Assembly (NCBI GenBank): GCA_023205875.1
Contig: CP060771.1
Span: 414,130-478,129, forward strand
Length of the DNA: 64,000 nucleotides
Direction: 5' to 3'
From: Chloropicon primus
Lineage: Eukaryota > Chlorophyta > Chloropicophyceae > Chloropicales > Chloropicaceae
The position numbers were made by a program, and so were the translations under genes. Under the pieces are notes generated by a model. That model searched no databases, had not been told where the DNA came from, and worked only from the letters and a program-made list of their open reading frames with translations. Shown here piece by piece: positions 29,797-39,970 of the stretch. The first letter of the stretch is position 1, and each line of letters begins with the position of its first letter.

Positions 29797-31227
29797 ATGG
29801 TGAGGATGAGGAGCAAGTGCACGACCATGACGGCATCATCTTCGGCATCACCTTTTCGGCGGGTTGCCTTTGGATCCAGGACCTCAACCCTGTCGAGGCC
29901 ACGATACCACGGGCATCGTCATCACCACGAGCAGCACCAGCAGCATCCTCTTCAGACTCTGGAGGTGCGGTGTGGTGCCAAGGGTGGGTCCTCGAAGGAG
30001 TACAGGCAGCAAGGTGCGGAGGTGTTTGATGCTGTGGGGTTGGGGCAGGCCATGGTGGACTACGCTGGGTACGTGAGCGACGACTTCCTGAACGATGTGT
30101 TGGCCGAGCTCAACGCGGCTTCGTCGAGTGACCGCCACGACAACCACCGGCACAAGAAGGGGGACAGGATCGTGGTGACGCCGGAGGACCTCGGCAAGGT
30201 GCTGAACAAGCTGAACAGCGAGAACTTCAAGGTCACCACGGGGGGGAGCCTGAGCAACACGCTGGTGGCGCTGAGCCGGCTCGGGAACAGCAGGAACGGC
30301 GGCGACGACGACGGCGCCGGGGAGCTGAAGGTCGGGATGGCGGGCCTCGTCGGGAGCGATCCCATCGGGTCGTTCTACAGGGCCAAGATGGACAAGGCGG
30401 GAGTGTCTTTCCTGTCGCAGCCGACGCACCAGACCACGGGGACCGTGGTGGTGCTGACCACGCCCGACGCGCAGAGGACGATGCTCTCTCACTTCCCCGA
30501 GCCCCCGGAGCCGTCCTCGTCCTCGTCCTCGTCCTCGTCGGTCTTGACGCCCTCGGTGGTGAACTCGATCGTGAGCTCGCGAGTGATGCTTGTGGAGGGG
30601 TACCTCCTGGAGTGCGGGGAGAGGGTGATCGGCTCCATGATGGAAGCGATGAGGCTGGCCTCGGAGAACGGCACGCTGGTGTGCATGACGCTGTCCGACA
30701 CCAGCGTGGTGAGCAGGCACAGCGACAAGCTTTGGCGGGCGCTGAGGAAGGAGGGTCTCGTGGACATCGTCTTCGCCAACGCCCAGGAAGCCATGGCGCT
30801 GACGGGGGAGGCCGAGCCCAGGGGCGCCGCCCTCAACCTCGCCCAGCACACCAAGGTCGTCTCGGTGGTCACGGACGGTCACCACGGGTCCCACCTGGCG
30901 GGCATGGGGGCCTCCCAGCTGGTTCCCGCCTACTGGATGCCGAAGGGTCCACTGGACACGTGCGGGGCGGGGGATGCCTACGCCGCCGGGGCCATCTACG
31001 GCCTCCTCAGCGGGGCCTCCATCAGGGGCATGGGGTACAGCGGGGCGAGGGTGAGCTCCACGGTGATCTCTCAGACGGGAGCGAGGCTGAAGCGGGAGGA
31101 CGCCGACAAGCTCGTGGAGGTCCTGCCCATGATGATGTTCGAGTCCACCCGGCTCGTCATTCCAGGGGAGGCGTCCGAGAACGAGAAGAGAGTCCGAGTC
31201 AACTCGTCGCCCAAGGGCGGGAAGTGA
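29797..31227 (+). CDS. PfkB-family sugar/nucleoside kinase, probably organelle-targeted
   Basis: Ribokinase-fold kinase of 476 aa. Signature 1 region is VTTGGSLSNTLVALSRLG followed by VGMAGLVGSDPIGSFYRAKMDKAGV. Signature 2 is GPLDTCGAGDAYAAGAIYGLL, which contains the anion hole and catalytic Asp. TTGTVVVLTTPDAQRTML and FANAQEAMALTGE are also typical. This layout resembles adenosine-kinase-like PfkB proteins of algae and plants whose substrate is not established. About 70 N-terminal residues rich in Ser, Arg and His with few acids (TASSSASPFRRVAFGSRTSTLSRPRYHGHR) look like a transit peptide, plastid or mitochondrion not resolved. A GTTCCAG acceptor-like site sits 19 bases before the ATG, so an upstream non-coding exon is possible. 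Confidence 0.88.
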   Translation: MVRMRSKCTTMTASSSASPFRRVAFGSRTSTLSRPRYHGHRHHHEQHQQHPLQTLEVRCGAKGGSSKEYRQQGAEVFDAVGLGQAMVDYAGYVSDDFLNDVLAELNAASSSDRHDNHRHKKGDRIVVTPEDLGKVLNKLNSENFKVTTGGSLSNTLVALSRLGNSRNGGDDDGAGELKVGMAGLVGSDPIGSFYRAKMDKAGVSFLSQPTHQTTGTVVVLTTPDAQRTMLSHFPEPPEPSSSSSSSSSVLTPSVVNSIVSSRVMLVEGYLLECGERVIGSMMEAMRLASENGTLVCMTLSDTSVVSRHSDKLWRALRKEGLVDIVFANAQEAMALTGEAEPRGAALNLAQHTKVVSVVTDGHHGSHLAGMGASQLVPAYWMPKGPLDTCGAGDAYAAGAIYGLLSGASIRGMGYSGARVSSTVISQTGARLKREDADKLVEVLPMMMFESTRLVIPGEASENEKRVRVNSSPKGGK

Positions 31228-31559
31228 GTGACCTCTCTCGCGCGCGCCTAACGTCCAAGAAGTCAGAGTGCTTTGTGTGTATTTGTGTAAAAGAACTAGA
31301 TAGAGTAATCTCATGATACAAGTTGTTGTATTTTTGTTGTCGTTGTTGACGGTCATCGAGTGGCTCGCGAAAGCGAAAGCAAGAAAAAAAAAGCAGAGAC
31401 GCTCCCCCTCCCCCCAAGTCTTCTCGTCATCCCCCTTCTCTTCTTGGTCCGTCCCCCCCCGCTACACAAAAAAAGATCGGTCCAGAGAGGGACAAAGACA
31501 GCAGGAAGGCTGCGCAAGAACCCTGCCTCGCCAGCCAAGTCGACTGACCCCCCGGACCC

Positions 31560-32165
31560 CTAACAACAGTTTGACTTCTGAGCCTGGACCGCCCTTCCCT
31601 CGCCGGGCTTGACGGTCTGCTGCTTGCTCATGACAGGCTGGCTCGCCATCCTCTTCTTGATCTCCGCGGCCATGGTCATGAAAGACTGCTCGACGTTGGC
31701 CGCAGACTTGGCACTCGTCTCCAAGAAAGGGATCCCGAGCTCGTCCGCGAAGGCCTTTGCGGTCTCGTAGTCTACCACCTTCTTCGAAGTCAAATCGCTC
31801 TTGTTGCCGACGAGGAGCTTGTTGACGTTCTCGTTCGCGTAGCGGTCGATCTCCTGCAGCCACACCTTGACGTTGTTGAAGCTCTCCTGGTCCGTCACGT
31901 CGTACACGACAATGATGCCGTGCGCTCCTCTGTAGTACGACGACGTGATGGTCCTGAACCTCTCCTGTCCGGCAGTATCCCAGATCTGAAGCTTGATCAC
32001 CTTCCCATCCAACTCAATCGTTTTGATCTTAAAGTCCACACCAATGGTCGATATGTAACTCTCCTGGTACGTCTCATCCACGTAACGCAAAAGCAGGCAT
32101 GACTTTCCTACACCGGAATCCCCGATAAGCAATAGCTTGAACAAATAGTCGTATTCTGGATTCAT
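31560..32165 (-). CDS. Rab1/Ypt1-type small GTPase
   Basis: 201-aa Rab GTPase of the Rab1/RabD clade controlling ER-to-Golgi vesicle traffic. G1 is GDSGVGKS (residues 15-22), the switch I region is [20 protein letters not shown]3 is [23 protein letters not shown]4 is NKSD and G5 is ETSAK. The effector region and RabF motifs match Rab1 and not Rab8 or Rab11. It ends KSNCC, a dicysteine for double geranylgeranylation. The ATG begins [15 protein letters not shown] as in other Rab1 proteins. The coding part lacks introns; a leader intron is suggested upstream. It is divergent from the ABC1K gene. Confidence 0.98.
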   Translation of the reverse strand: MNPEYDYLFKLLLIGDSGVGKSCLLLRYVDETYQESYISTIGVDFKIKTIELDGKVIKLQIWDTAGQERFRTITSSYYRGAHGIIVVYDVTDQESFNNVKVWLQEIDRYANENVNKLLVGNKSDLTSKKVVDYETAKAFADELGIPFLETSAKSAANVEQSFMTMAAEIKKRMASQPVMSKQQTVKPGEGRAVQAQKSNCC

Positions 32166-32384
32166 CCTTTCCTTTCCTTCGGTTTGGCTTTCCTTTTGCT
32201 CTTGTTTTGTTCAGCAGCTAAGAGCTCACTCCCTCCGCCAGACAATATAAAAAAAAAGTTTCCTTCTTCTTCTTCTTCTTCTTCTTCAGTTGGGAATGGA
32301 ACAACCTCGAGGTTGACGTGATGGTAAGAACCACGATGTGTTGTGTGTGGGTTGTTTCTTGCTTTGCTTTGCTTCCTTTCCTCT

Positions 32385-32635
32385 CTGCCATGCCATGACA
32401 AGCGACGGAGACAACCGAGCAAAGGTCAGTACGCAAGGAGCAAGCGGACAAGGAGGAGACAAGAGAAGAGAAGAGAAGAGAGAGAAGAGAAGAGGACAAA
32501 CCATTCTCTTTTTGCTCTTTTCTTTTCGTGGGACGGAGAGAGAGAGAGACAGAAGAGACAGGACACGAAAGAAAAAAACAGACGGAGGGGCAAAACATGA
32601 ACACCCCGCCTCCCTCCCTCCTCGTCGTCCTGTCT

Positions 32636-32672
<37 letters not shown>

Positions 32673-32676
32673 TTAC
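32385..32676 (-). other. Candidate 5'-leader intron of Rab1
   Basis: On the minus strand, GAAG|GTAAGC at 32677/32676 is a good donor, ACTGAC lies at 32430-32425, and the first AG after it is the TGGCAG acceptor at 32386-32385, about 40 nt on. The intron would be 292 nt and leave about 220 nt of leader before the ATG. Confidence 0.42.
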
Positions 32677-33320
32677 CTTCCTTCGTCGTCGACGTTGTGT
32701 TCCGCCTCGTTAGGTTTTCGCCTCGTTTTTGCTGGCAGAAGGCTTGAAAATGAACATTTTTCGAATAACGTCACACACACTCTCCTCATAACGTTACCTA
32801 ACACGGAGAAACAACACGAGAACATACGACACGCTTCCCAACCAATACGCCTCCCAACGAATACAAGTTTTCCAAATGTAGAATCTAAGTTTGGATATTT
32901 CCGCACGAGTGGATATTGCGTTTTGAGTGGTATTTCAAATGTGAAGTAGGGCAACATTTCGAGATCTCCGCATTTCGAGAGAGCAGCAGAGCCACGAACG
33001 CGTTCTGGCGGTGCGTGAGGTGAGGAAGGCTTGGGACTTGAGGCGGTTCGTGTGACACTATAACGACGAGAAGGAAGAGATACAAGGGGTTCAACAGATG
33101 ATGCGTCTCGAGATCTTTCCAACGAACCCTCACTCGACCGAAATGACCACGAACTGAACTGATCCACGAAAAAAACAACAACACCTTCATCATCATCATC
33201 ATCATCATCTTGTCCATCGCAGGAGAACAGCATCCTCATACTGCGGCTCGGGTGTTTTGAAGACGTACGGAGTGGAGTGTCGTTCGATACGACTCGGGAT
33301 CGACCCTTCGACTCGGTAAC
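32677..33320. other. Intergenic region between Rab1 and ABC1K
   Basis: About 640 bp, noticeably less GC-rich than neighbouring genes, with no credible frame. A GTC triplet run lies just left (32637-32670) and ATC triplets near 33185-33210. It should hold the two divergent promoters. Confidence 0.65.
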
Positions 33321-35843
33321 ATGACGACGACGAAGACGACGACAAAGATGACGTTCATGATGAAACCTGAACAACAACGTCAACACCATCATCCTCAGCG
33401 TCATCCTCATCGTCGTCCTCGTCCCTGCGGCCAGGCTGCTCTCCCTCGTAACGCTCGTAACGCTTCACCGTCGTCATCGTCGTCGTGTCGCTTTGTGATT
33501 TCGGGAAGCGCTCTTCGGACGGACGAGAAGGATGCCTCGACGACGACGACGACGACGACGAAGGATGCGGATGCCTCCTCGTTGCGTCCTCCGTCGAGGA
33601 AGAGGAGCGACTTGGGGAAGCAGATGAGGGAGTACCAGGCGGCGGCGATGGAGGAGGACGAGAGGGTGAGGGCCCTGATGGAGAACTTGAGGGGGAAGAA
33701 CTTGAGCGACGCGGACTTTGCGGAGGATGACGTGGAGATGAGGCTGGTGGAGGTAACGGCGTCGAGCAGCGGGGTGAGAAGGGAGACGACCAGCAGCGGG
33801 GCGACTTACGCGGCGTCCGAGGAGGACGACGACAGCCTACCTCTGACGTACGACCCCTCGGAGATTGCGAGCTACTGGAGCGTCAGGCCGGCGTCCCTGC
33901 TCACGAGGATCACCCAGCTCACCACCCTCTCCAGCGGCTTCCTGCGGGGCATCGTGAGCGACGTGGTGAACAACAAGGTGTTCAAGAGGGAGGAGACGCG
34001 TGGGGAGAGGGAGAGGAGGGAGGTGGAGCGCGCGGCGCAGCTGAGGAAGGTTCTCACCAGGCTGGGACCCGCCTATATCAAGCTGGGTCAGGCGCTGAGC
34101 ATCCGACCGGACCTGCTCTCTCCGGTCGCCATGGTGGAGCTCCAGAAGCTTTGCGACAAGGTGCCGTCCTTCGACTCCAAGGTGGCATACCAGGTCATCT
34201 GCGACGAGCTCGGGATCGGCTCGGTGTACGACGTCTTCGAGGACATCACGCCGGAGCCCGTGGCTGCGGCGTCCCTCGGGCAAGTGTACATCGCCCACCT
34301 GAAGAAGAGAGACCCGAAGACGGGGGGGAGGGTCAAGGTGGCGGTCAAGGTGCAGAGGCCCTACGTGCTCGAGACGGTGACGATCGACTTGTTCATCGTG
34401 AGGTCGGTGGGGAAGGCGATCGGGGACCTGTTTCCGAACTTGAAGAAGAGGGTGGACATCGTGGCCCTCCTCGACGAGTGGGCGGCCAGGTTCTTCGAAG
34501 AGCTGGACTACGTCAAGGAGATGAACCACACAAAGCGCTTCGCGGCTTCCATGGCGGAGGAGCTCCCGCAGATCCTCGTGCCGGAGTCTTACGAGGAGTA
34601 CACCAGCAGGAGGGTTCTCGTGAGCGAGTGGATCGAGGGGGAGAAGCTCGCGCAGTCCACCGCCTCGGACGTCGGGGACCTCGTCAATCTCGGGGTGATC
34701 TGCTACCTGAAGCAGCTTCTGGAGATGGGGTTCTTTCACGCGGACCCGCACCCGGGGAACATGATCAGGACGCCGGACGGCAGGCTCGCCATCCTCGACT
34801 TTGGCTTGATGGCGGAGATCGACAACGAGATCAAGTACGGGATGGTGGAGGCGATCTCCCACCTGATTCACAGGGATTACGAGGCCATCGTGTACGATTT
34901 CGTGACGCTGGAGTTCATCCCCCCGGGGACGAACCTGTCTCCCATCCTTCCCGTGCTGGCCAAAGTGTTTGACCAGGCCTTGGAGGGCGGGGGGGCCAAG
35001 AGCATCAATTTTCAGGAGCTGGCAGCCGATTTGGCCCAGATCACTTTTGACTATCCTTTCAGGATTCCGCCCTACTTTGCGCTGATCATCCGGGCCATCG
35101 GGGTCTTGGAGGGCATTGCTCTGGTCGGGGACCCAGATTTCGCCATCGTGGACGAGGCGTACCCGTACCTCTCAAAAATGCTGCTGATGGACGAGAGCCC
35201 AAGGCTCAGGGAAAGCCTCAAGTACACCATTTACGGCAAGGAGGGGGTCTTTGACGTGGACAGGGTGATTGACATCCTCCAGGCGTTCGACACGTACACG
35301 ATCAACTCGAGCTCTTCTTCTGGAGATGCCGGGAGCATGGTGGGTGGCCGCCGGGACGGCCAAACCTCCGGGGAGACCACCTTGAAGTTCATCGCCTCCG
35401 AGGAGGCGAAGTTCTTCAGGAATTTGCTCGTGGATGAGATCGTCAAGAGCATCGACGCTCTTTCCAGGCAGCAGCTTTTGGGCTTGGCAGACACCTTGGG
35501 CCTTCAAAACGCTTTTGTCCCGCTGCTGGTTCCGGGCGTGATGAGGCCCTTTGTCTCCATCACGCCCAAGCTGACCAAGGAGGACGAGAAGTTGATCCAG
35601 AACATCGTGAAGGGCATCAATTTCCTCGCCGCGAACGAAGTCGTCAACGAGAACAGCTCAAACCCGCTGCTGGTCAACCCAAGGATTCTCCAGGACACAG
35701 TCACGGGCCTCAACCCTTCCATGGTCAGGGACGCTCTGTCGCTGGCCAACGAGGTGGTGCCTCAGATAACGCTCAAGCTCTTGAACCGAATTGCGGCGAG
35801 GGCGGTAAGGGACGTCTTCGTAGATGATGCACTTCGTGGATGA
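33321..35843 (+). CDS. Plastid ABC1K (UbiB-family) atypical kinase
   Basis: 840-aa ABC1/ADCK/UbiB kinase of the chloroplast type, which in plants acts on plastoglobules and regulates prenylquinone metabolism. The first ~110 residues are Thr/Ser/Arg/His-rich, a plausible transit peptide. Core motifs: the KxGQ motif LGPAYIKLGQALSIRPDLL (from about residue 248), AAASLGQVY (the alanine-rich loop that replaces the glycine-rich loop), VAVKVQRP with the ATP Lys, EELDYVKE, FFHADPHPGNM, and ILDFGLM. FDYPFRIPPYFALIIRAIGVLEGIALVGDPDFAIVDEAYPY is nearly invariant in plant ABC1K1/ABC1K3. This is the window's best evidence for a photosynthetic host. Single exon; it converges on the RluA gene with 95 bp between stops. 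Confidence 0.95.
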   Translation: MTTTKTTTKMTFMMKPEQQRQHHHPQRHPHRRPRPCGQAALPRNARNASPSSSSSCRFVISGSALRTDEKDASTTTTTTTKDADASSLRPPSRKRSDLGKQMREYQAAAMEEDERVRALMENLRGKNLSDADFAEDDVEMRLVEVTASSSGVRRETTSSGATYAASEEDDDSLPLTYDPSEIASYWSVRPASLLTRITQLTTLSSGFLRGIVSDVVNNKVFKREETRGERERREVERAAQLRKVLTRLGPAYIKLGQALSIRPDLLSPVAMVELQKLCDKVPSFDSKVAYQVICDELGIGSVYDVFEDITPEPVAAASLGQVYIAHLKKRDPKTGGRVKVAVKVQRPYVLETVTIDLFIVRSVGKAIGDLFPNLKKRVDIVALLDEWAARFFEELDYVKEMNHTKRFAASMAEELPQILVPESYEEYTSRRVLVSEWIEGEKLAQSTASDVGDLVNLGVICYLKQLLEMGFFHADPHPGNMIRTPDGRLAILDFGLMAEIDNEIKYGMVEAISHLIHRDYEAIVYDFVTLEFIPPGTNLSPILPVLAKVFDQALEGGGAKSINFQELAADLAQITFDYPFRIPPYFALIIRAIGVLEGIALVGDPDFAIVDEAYPYLSKMLLMDESPRLRESLKYTIYGKEGVFDVDRVIDILQAFDTYTINSSSSSGDAGSMVGGRRDGQTSGETTLKFIASEEAKFFRNLLVDEIVKSIDALSRQQLLGLADTLGLQNAFVPLLVPGVMRPFVSITPKLTKEDEKLIQNIVKGINFLAANEVVNENSSNPLLVNPRILQDTVTGLNPSMVRDALSLANEVVPQITLKLLNRIAARAVRDVFVDDALRG

Positions 35844-35938
35844 TGTAAGTGTACTTTTACATATTTTTTGGTTACCCCACTCCAAGAACCACACACGCAC
35901 GCGCACAACTCTCTTCTCTCTCTCACACACTCAATCAC

Positions 35939-37657
35939 TCAGTCAAAGGCGCCACTGGACAGGGCGGTCTGCACAATAGTCTCGATCTCCTCCACCCCCA
36001 TCGTGTTATCGATTCCCAGCTTTGCCAAGCAGGACGCCATGTCCTGGGGCAGGGGGGCCAGGAACCCGGCTTCCGAGGGATCGGGAACTCCCTCAGGCAC
36101 CTCGTTGAGCTTCAATTTGAAAGCGTGCAGGGCCTGCCTCTCCATGAGCTCCTCGGAGAGCATGCCGTACAGAGTGTCTCCAATGATCGGAAAGCCAGCG
36201 TCGGCGACGTGGAGCCTAATCTGGTGCGTCCTCCCGGTGAGAGGTATGGCGCAAATGAGGCAAAAGTGGTTATTCTTGCCGTCCTCCAAGTCCATGGAAG
36301 AGCTATCGAAAGGATGCAGTTCAGACAGGCGCAAGCTGTACGGCCCGTTCGAACCGGCCGGGGTCGCTCCCTTGACGCTCCTCGCGATCGTGACAAAGAG
36401 GGTCTTGGACGGCTTGGTAGCCTCGGACTCCTCTCCCTCTGCCGTCACCTTCATTGCAATCTCGTGGTCCGTTTTCCTCTCCAAGGCCGAGTCCGCTATG
36501 AAGTGGTCAGGGGGATTCCCGCAACATATCGCCAGGTAGTGCTTCTTCACCCTCCTCTCCCGGAACAACGTTTGCACAAAAGCGCAAAGGTCTTTGTCCT
36601 TGGAGTAAAGCAGGACGCCGGACGTGTCCATGTCGAGCCGGTGCAGCACGTGGGGATTGGCCTGGCCCTCCCCCGAAGCTCTCTTCCTCCGCACGTAACC
36701 AATCGCTCTGTTGACCATGGAGTTCCCCTCGAACCTGTGCCTCGGCGCCGTCCTCACGAACGGAGGTTTGTTCGCGCAAAGCCAGTACTCGTCCTCGTAA
36801 ATCACGTCCAAGCCCTGGTCATCCGCAACGAGAGGCTCGGAGCGGATGTAGAGCTTCAGCAGCTTATCAAGCCGCTTCTCGCTGAGCGACAGACTCTTCC
36901 TCACAATTTTGATCCTCTCCGGCAGCGGTAGCGTCACCGGTGTGGTGAGCGCAGTGAAGTCCTCGTCCTCGTTGTCACCACCTCGTACCCTCTCGCCAGC
37001 AGGGCGGCAGAGGTGGAAAGCAATAAAGGACGCAGCCCTCCTGATCTCTTCCTCCCTCTTCTCGGCGAACGCCAGGGCCTCTTTCGCCTTGGCGTCGTCC
37101 CCAGGCGTCAAAGGCCCCGCCTTGTTCGGCCTCGCCCTCAGCTCCTTCCAGAACGCCTCGTGCCTCTTCGCCTCCGCCTCGTCCTCGTCCTCGCAATCAG
37201 ACCTCTGCAGGTCACTCGGCATCCTCCTCAACACAGCCCGGGCCTCACTCACAGGTCCCTCCGTCGTCGCTGCGCAGAGCTCCGGGCAGCAGCTTATCAT
37301 GTGCCTGGCAAGCCTGGCAGGCAGCCTGACCCCTTGTGCGCATGCAGGACAGAACCACTCTAACTTTTCCTCCATCCTCTTCCTGTTCTCCTTCTCCATC
37401 CCCCTCCCTCTCTTCTCCCCTCCCTTCCTCCCTTCCCCTTCCTCCTCAATCCCTGCAGACCTCCCCCTCATCCTCATCCTCAATGCCGTCCTCCCCTCGT
37501 CCCTCCCTCCAGCCGTTACGCCAGCCCCTCCTCCGCCGTCACGACGACGAACGTAACGCCCGCCAGAAGTTAACCCCAACGCCGTCCCACTTCTCGTGAA
37601 CAAACTCCTCTGCGCTCCATGCAAACCAAACCAACGCCATGCCAAACCCTGGGCCAT
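35939..37657 (-). CDS. RluA-family RNA pseudouridine synthase, organelle-type
   Basis: Isomerises uridines in rRNA or tRNA. The catalytic Asp is in HVLHRLDMDTSGVLLYSKD; IPLTGRTHQIRLHVADAGFPIIGDTLYG is the other family block; an S4-like segment (SLSEKRLDKLLKLYIRSE) precedes VIYEDEYWLCANKPPFV. I start at the ATG at 37657 because it opens a presequence-like stretch (MAQGLAWRWFGLHGAQRSLFTRSG). The frame continues in-frame to an ATG at 37930 across low-complexity Thr/Ala and Gly/Phe repeats; that longer form would be 663 aa instead of 572. A small Cys/His cluster (WFCPACAQGVRLPARLARHMISCC) in the N-terminal part looks like a zinc-binding knuckle and is unusual. Target RNA is unknown. Confidence 0.87.
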   Translation of the reverse strand: MAQGLAWRWFGLHGAQRSLFTRSGTALGLTSGGRYVRRRDGGGGAGVTAGGRDEGRTALRMRMRGRSAGIEEEGEGRKGGEKRGRGMEKENRKRMEEKLEWFCPACAQGVRLPARLARHMISCCPELCAATTEGPVSEARAVLRRMPSDLQRSDCEDEDEAEAKRHEAFWKELRARPNKAGPLTPGDDAKAKEALAFAEKREEEIRRAASFIAFHLCRPAGERVRGGDNEDEDFTALTTPVTLPLPERIKIVRKSLSLSEKRLDKLLKLYIRSEPLVADDQGLDVIYEDEYWLCANKPPFVRTAPRHRFEGNSMVNRAIGYVRRKRASGEGQANPHVLHRLDMDTSGVLLYSKDKDLCAFVQTLFRERRVKKHYLAICCGNPPDHFIADSALERKTDHEIAMKVTAEGEESEATKPSKTLFVTIARSVKGATPAGSNGPYSLRLSELHPFDSSSMDLEDGKNNHFCLICAIPLTGRTHQIRLHVADAGFPIIGDTLYGMLSEELMERQALHAFKLKLNEVPEGVPDPSEAGFLAPLPQDMASCLAKLGIDNTMGVEEIETIVQTALSSGAFD

Positions 37658-38217
37658 CCACAAAACCAAAACGAAACGAAACCCAATGCCAAACCCAATG
37701 CCGAAGCCGGTGGTGGTAGCGGTAGCGGTGGTGGTAGCGGTGGTGGTGGTGATTGCCTCGCCGCTCCCGTCCTCGGTCTCGGGTTCGCCGCGCCGCGCGG
37801 TACTCGATGGAGGCGACGACGGCGTCGCCAGAAGGAAGCAGGAGCTGGCGACCGAGGCGAGAGAGGAGAGGAGAGGAGAGGTCATGTTCGCGTGCGTCGC
37901 TGTCGTGGGACCAGCGGTAAGGAAACACATCACATCGCAGGACGAAGTCTTCTCTTCTTTGTTTTTGTTTTTGGCTCGAGGGATGGGAAAGAGAAAGAGA
38001 AAGAGAAAGAGAAAGAGAAAGAGAAAGAGAAAGAGAAAGAGAAAGAGGAAGAGGTTTGCTCTGAATCATCCTGCATCCCCATCATGCCGAGTTCCATCCG
38101 AGGAGGGGGAAGAGATTGGCGTTGTGTTCTTCGTCGTGGAGCGGGGGAACACGAAGCAAACCATTTGACCAAGAACACAGAGACTCACCTTTTGCCTCGT
38201 TTGATTTGATTTGTTTG
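37658..38217. other. Intergenic region with AAAGAG hexamer repeat
   Basis: Between divergent RluA and TRAPPC2L-like genes. GGTGGT-type repeats lie at about 37707-37752 and ten or so AAAGAG units at 37988-38047. The left part may be coding if the longer RluA start at 37930 is used. No other gene is seen. Confidence 0.65.
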
Positions 38218-38952
38218 ATGCTGCTGATGGTGATGGTGATGGTGATGGTGTTGGTGATGGGACAGAACAATCCTTTGTTCGTTCAAACGTATCGAAGTGA
38301 CAATGTGGTGACAGGGATGCAGGAAGACCCGATCAAGTTCCATTACATACTGCACTGCTCTCTGGATGCCTTTGAAGAGAAAGGTAAGAACGCTGCTGCT
38401 GCTGCTGGTGATGATGATGGTGATGGTGATGGTGATGGTGATGAGTAGGCTCTTCCTCAACTCTCACCTACGTGAAGAAGGAAGTGAAGCACCACACACG
38501 GAGACACAGGAAGAGAAGAGACTGACACGTGTTCGCTCGCATGGTTTGCTTCTGTCTCTCCGTCAGCCTCGGCCAACAGCAAGACGAGGGACAACAAGGA
38601 TTCATACTTGGGGCTTCTGTATCCAACGGAGGACTACAAAGTGTATGGGTAAGTGGTTTCGTCGATCATCCAATGCGGATGCAGCTCCTTTTTTGTGGCT
38701 GTTGCTCAAGCAAGGTGTTGGACTGACTCTTTTGTTTCCAGTTACCTCACGAGCACCCAGGTGAAGCTGATATTGGTGGCGCAGACGTTCAACGCGCAGT
38801 CCTCCAAGGAAGGAAGCGTGAAGAAGGTCTTTGAGAGTCTGCATTCTGCGTACATTGACGCGGTCAGTAACCCCTTCTACACGCCGGGGAAGAAGATCCA
38901 GTCCAAGAGCTTCGAGAAACGTGTCGACCAGATCGTCAGCGCGTCCGCATAG
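38218..38952 (+). CDS. TRAPPC2L-like TRAPP subunit (three exons)
   Basis: Sedlin/longin-fold subunit of the TRAPP tethering complexes in ER-Golgi and Golgi traffic, functionally close to Rab1 encoded 6 kb away. Exons are 38218-38383, 38567-38648 and 38742-38952, with introns of 183 and 93 nt. Both have GTAAG donors and ACTGAC branch sites. The product is 152 aa against about 140 in animals. Hallmarks: [80 protein letters not shown]. The extreme N-terminus (MLLMVMVMVMVLVMG) is written by a GATGGT microsatellite and stands where the first beta strand belongs, so the exact start is uncertain. Intron 1 also contains triplet repeats. Confidence 0.9.
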
Positions 38953-39199
38953 TCCCGAACGAGGTCGGAGTCTGTTGCCTGGCGGAGGCGAAGGGAGGGA
39001 CGAGGGGTTTCAAGGGAGAACCTGGGACTGTGAGGCAAAACCATCGGAGGGAAGTCTTCTTCCACTGTAGACTATACATACCATTCATAACATAAAAAGG
39101 GATAAGGGATAGTGTCGAGCACCCCCATCACCGTCGTCGTAATATACAAATACTCTTGGGCCCCTTGGCCTGCTGCGCCCCGTCCTCGCCTTGAAAGGA

Positions 39200-39481
39200 T
39201 CACGGTATCGACTTGAGGTACCTGTCGATCTCCTCAGCGGCTTGTCTCGGCGGAAGCTTCATGGTGATCTCCTTTTTCTGTCTTGCCAGCTTCCTCTTCT
39301 CCGCCATCTCGAATAAGGAAGGGAAGAGGTGGAGGCCGCAAGCGCAACCTTCCGGGTGACCCGAGACATCTTCCTGCCCCCCAGCTGGTTTCTTTTTCAC
39401 CCCTGCCGGAGGTTGCCTCGGTGTCGCGGTCCATAGCTTCATGGCCTCCTGCCTCGCCCTCTCTCTCTCGGAGTCAGACAT
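39200..39481 (-). CDS. Small hypothetical protein, 93 aa
   Basis: An ATG-initiated frame (MSDSERERARQEAMKLW) of 93 codons. It uses the AGG-rich arginine codons of neighbouring genes only partly. The middle holds GHPEGCACGLH, a possible Cys/His cluster. The C-terminal part is helical and charged (EMAEKRKLARQKKEITMKLPPRQAAEEIDRYLKSIP). I do not recognise the family. A position convergent to TRAPPC2L with a plausible intergenic gap supports a real gene, as does the lack of low complexity. A chance frame cannot be excluded. Confidence 0.5.
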   Translation of the reverse strand: MSDSERERARQEAMKLWTATPRQPPAGVKKKPAGGQEDVSGHPEGCACGLHLFPSLFEMAEKRKLARQKKEITMKLPPRQAAEEIDRYLKSIP

Positions 39482-39558
39482 ACTCTCGTGCCCTGTCCAG
39501 AGCAAACCTCGCTCGCTCAGGCCCTTCTCGCCCCCCTCCCTCGCCCCTCAAGGCCACC

Positions 39559-39970
39559 AAACCCAGCAACCGACCCCTCAAACGAAAGATCACGAGACGT
39601 GTCTTCGCGTGGCACCACAAACACAAGCGCTAATCCACCTCCACTCCCACTGCTTCACACCTTGTCCCGCCCTTGTCCCTGATGCACCAGCCTCTCTCGA
39701 TGCCTCCTATTCGAGTCTTCCTCGACCAATCCGTGAGCAAACCCAGCAAGCGACCACTCAAACGAAAGATCGTGAGACGAATCTTCGTGTCCACCCCCTG
39801 GTTTATCTCCCTTATCTCTCCCCTTCCGCAATCTCTCCCCTCGTCCTGGTGGTCCCCCACCTTCCTCTCGGTCCCGGCACTTGAATCCCCCCTCCGTCTC
39901 CCCTCAAGGCGACGAAACCAAGCAATCGACCACTCAAACGAAAGATCGTGAGACGTATCTTCGTTTGATC
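39559..39970. repeat. Three diverged ~178 bp tandem copies
   Basis: The core AAACC.AGCAA.CGACC.CTCAAACG then AAAGATC..GAGACG..TCTTCG recurs at 39559, 39739 and 39915 (spacings 180 and 176), with pyrimidine-rich spacers. The array lies between the small hypothetical gene and the Lon gene. The inner element GAAAGATCACGAGA matches the repeat at 25.5 kb. No gene is seen from 39482 to 40340. Confidence 0.85.
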
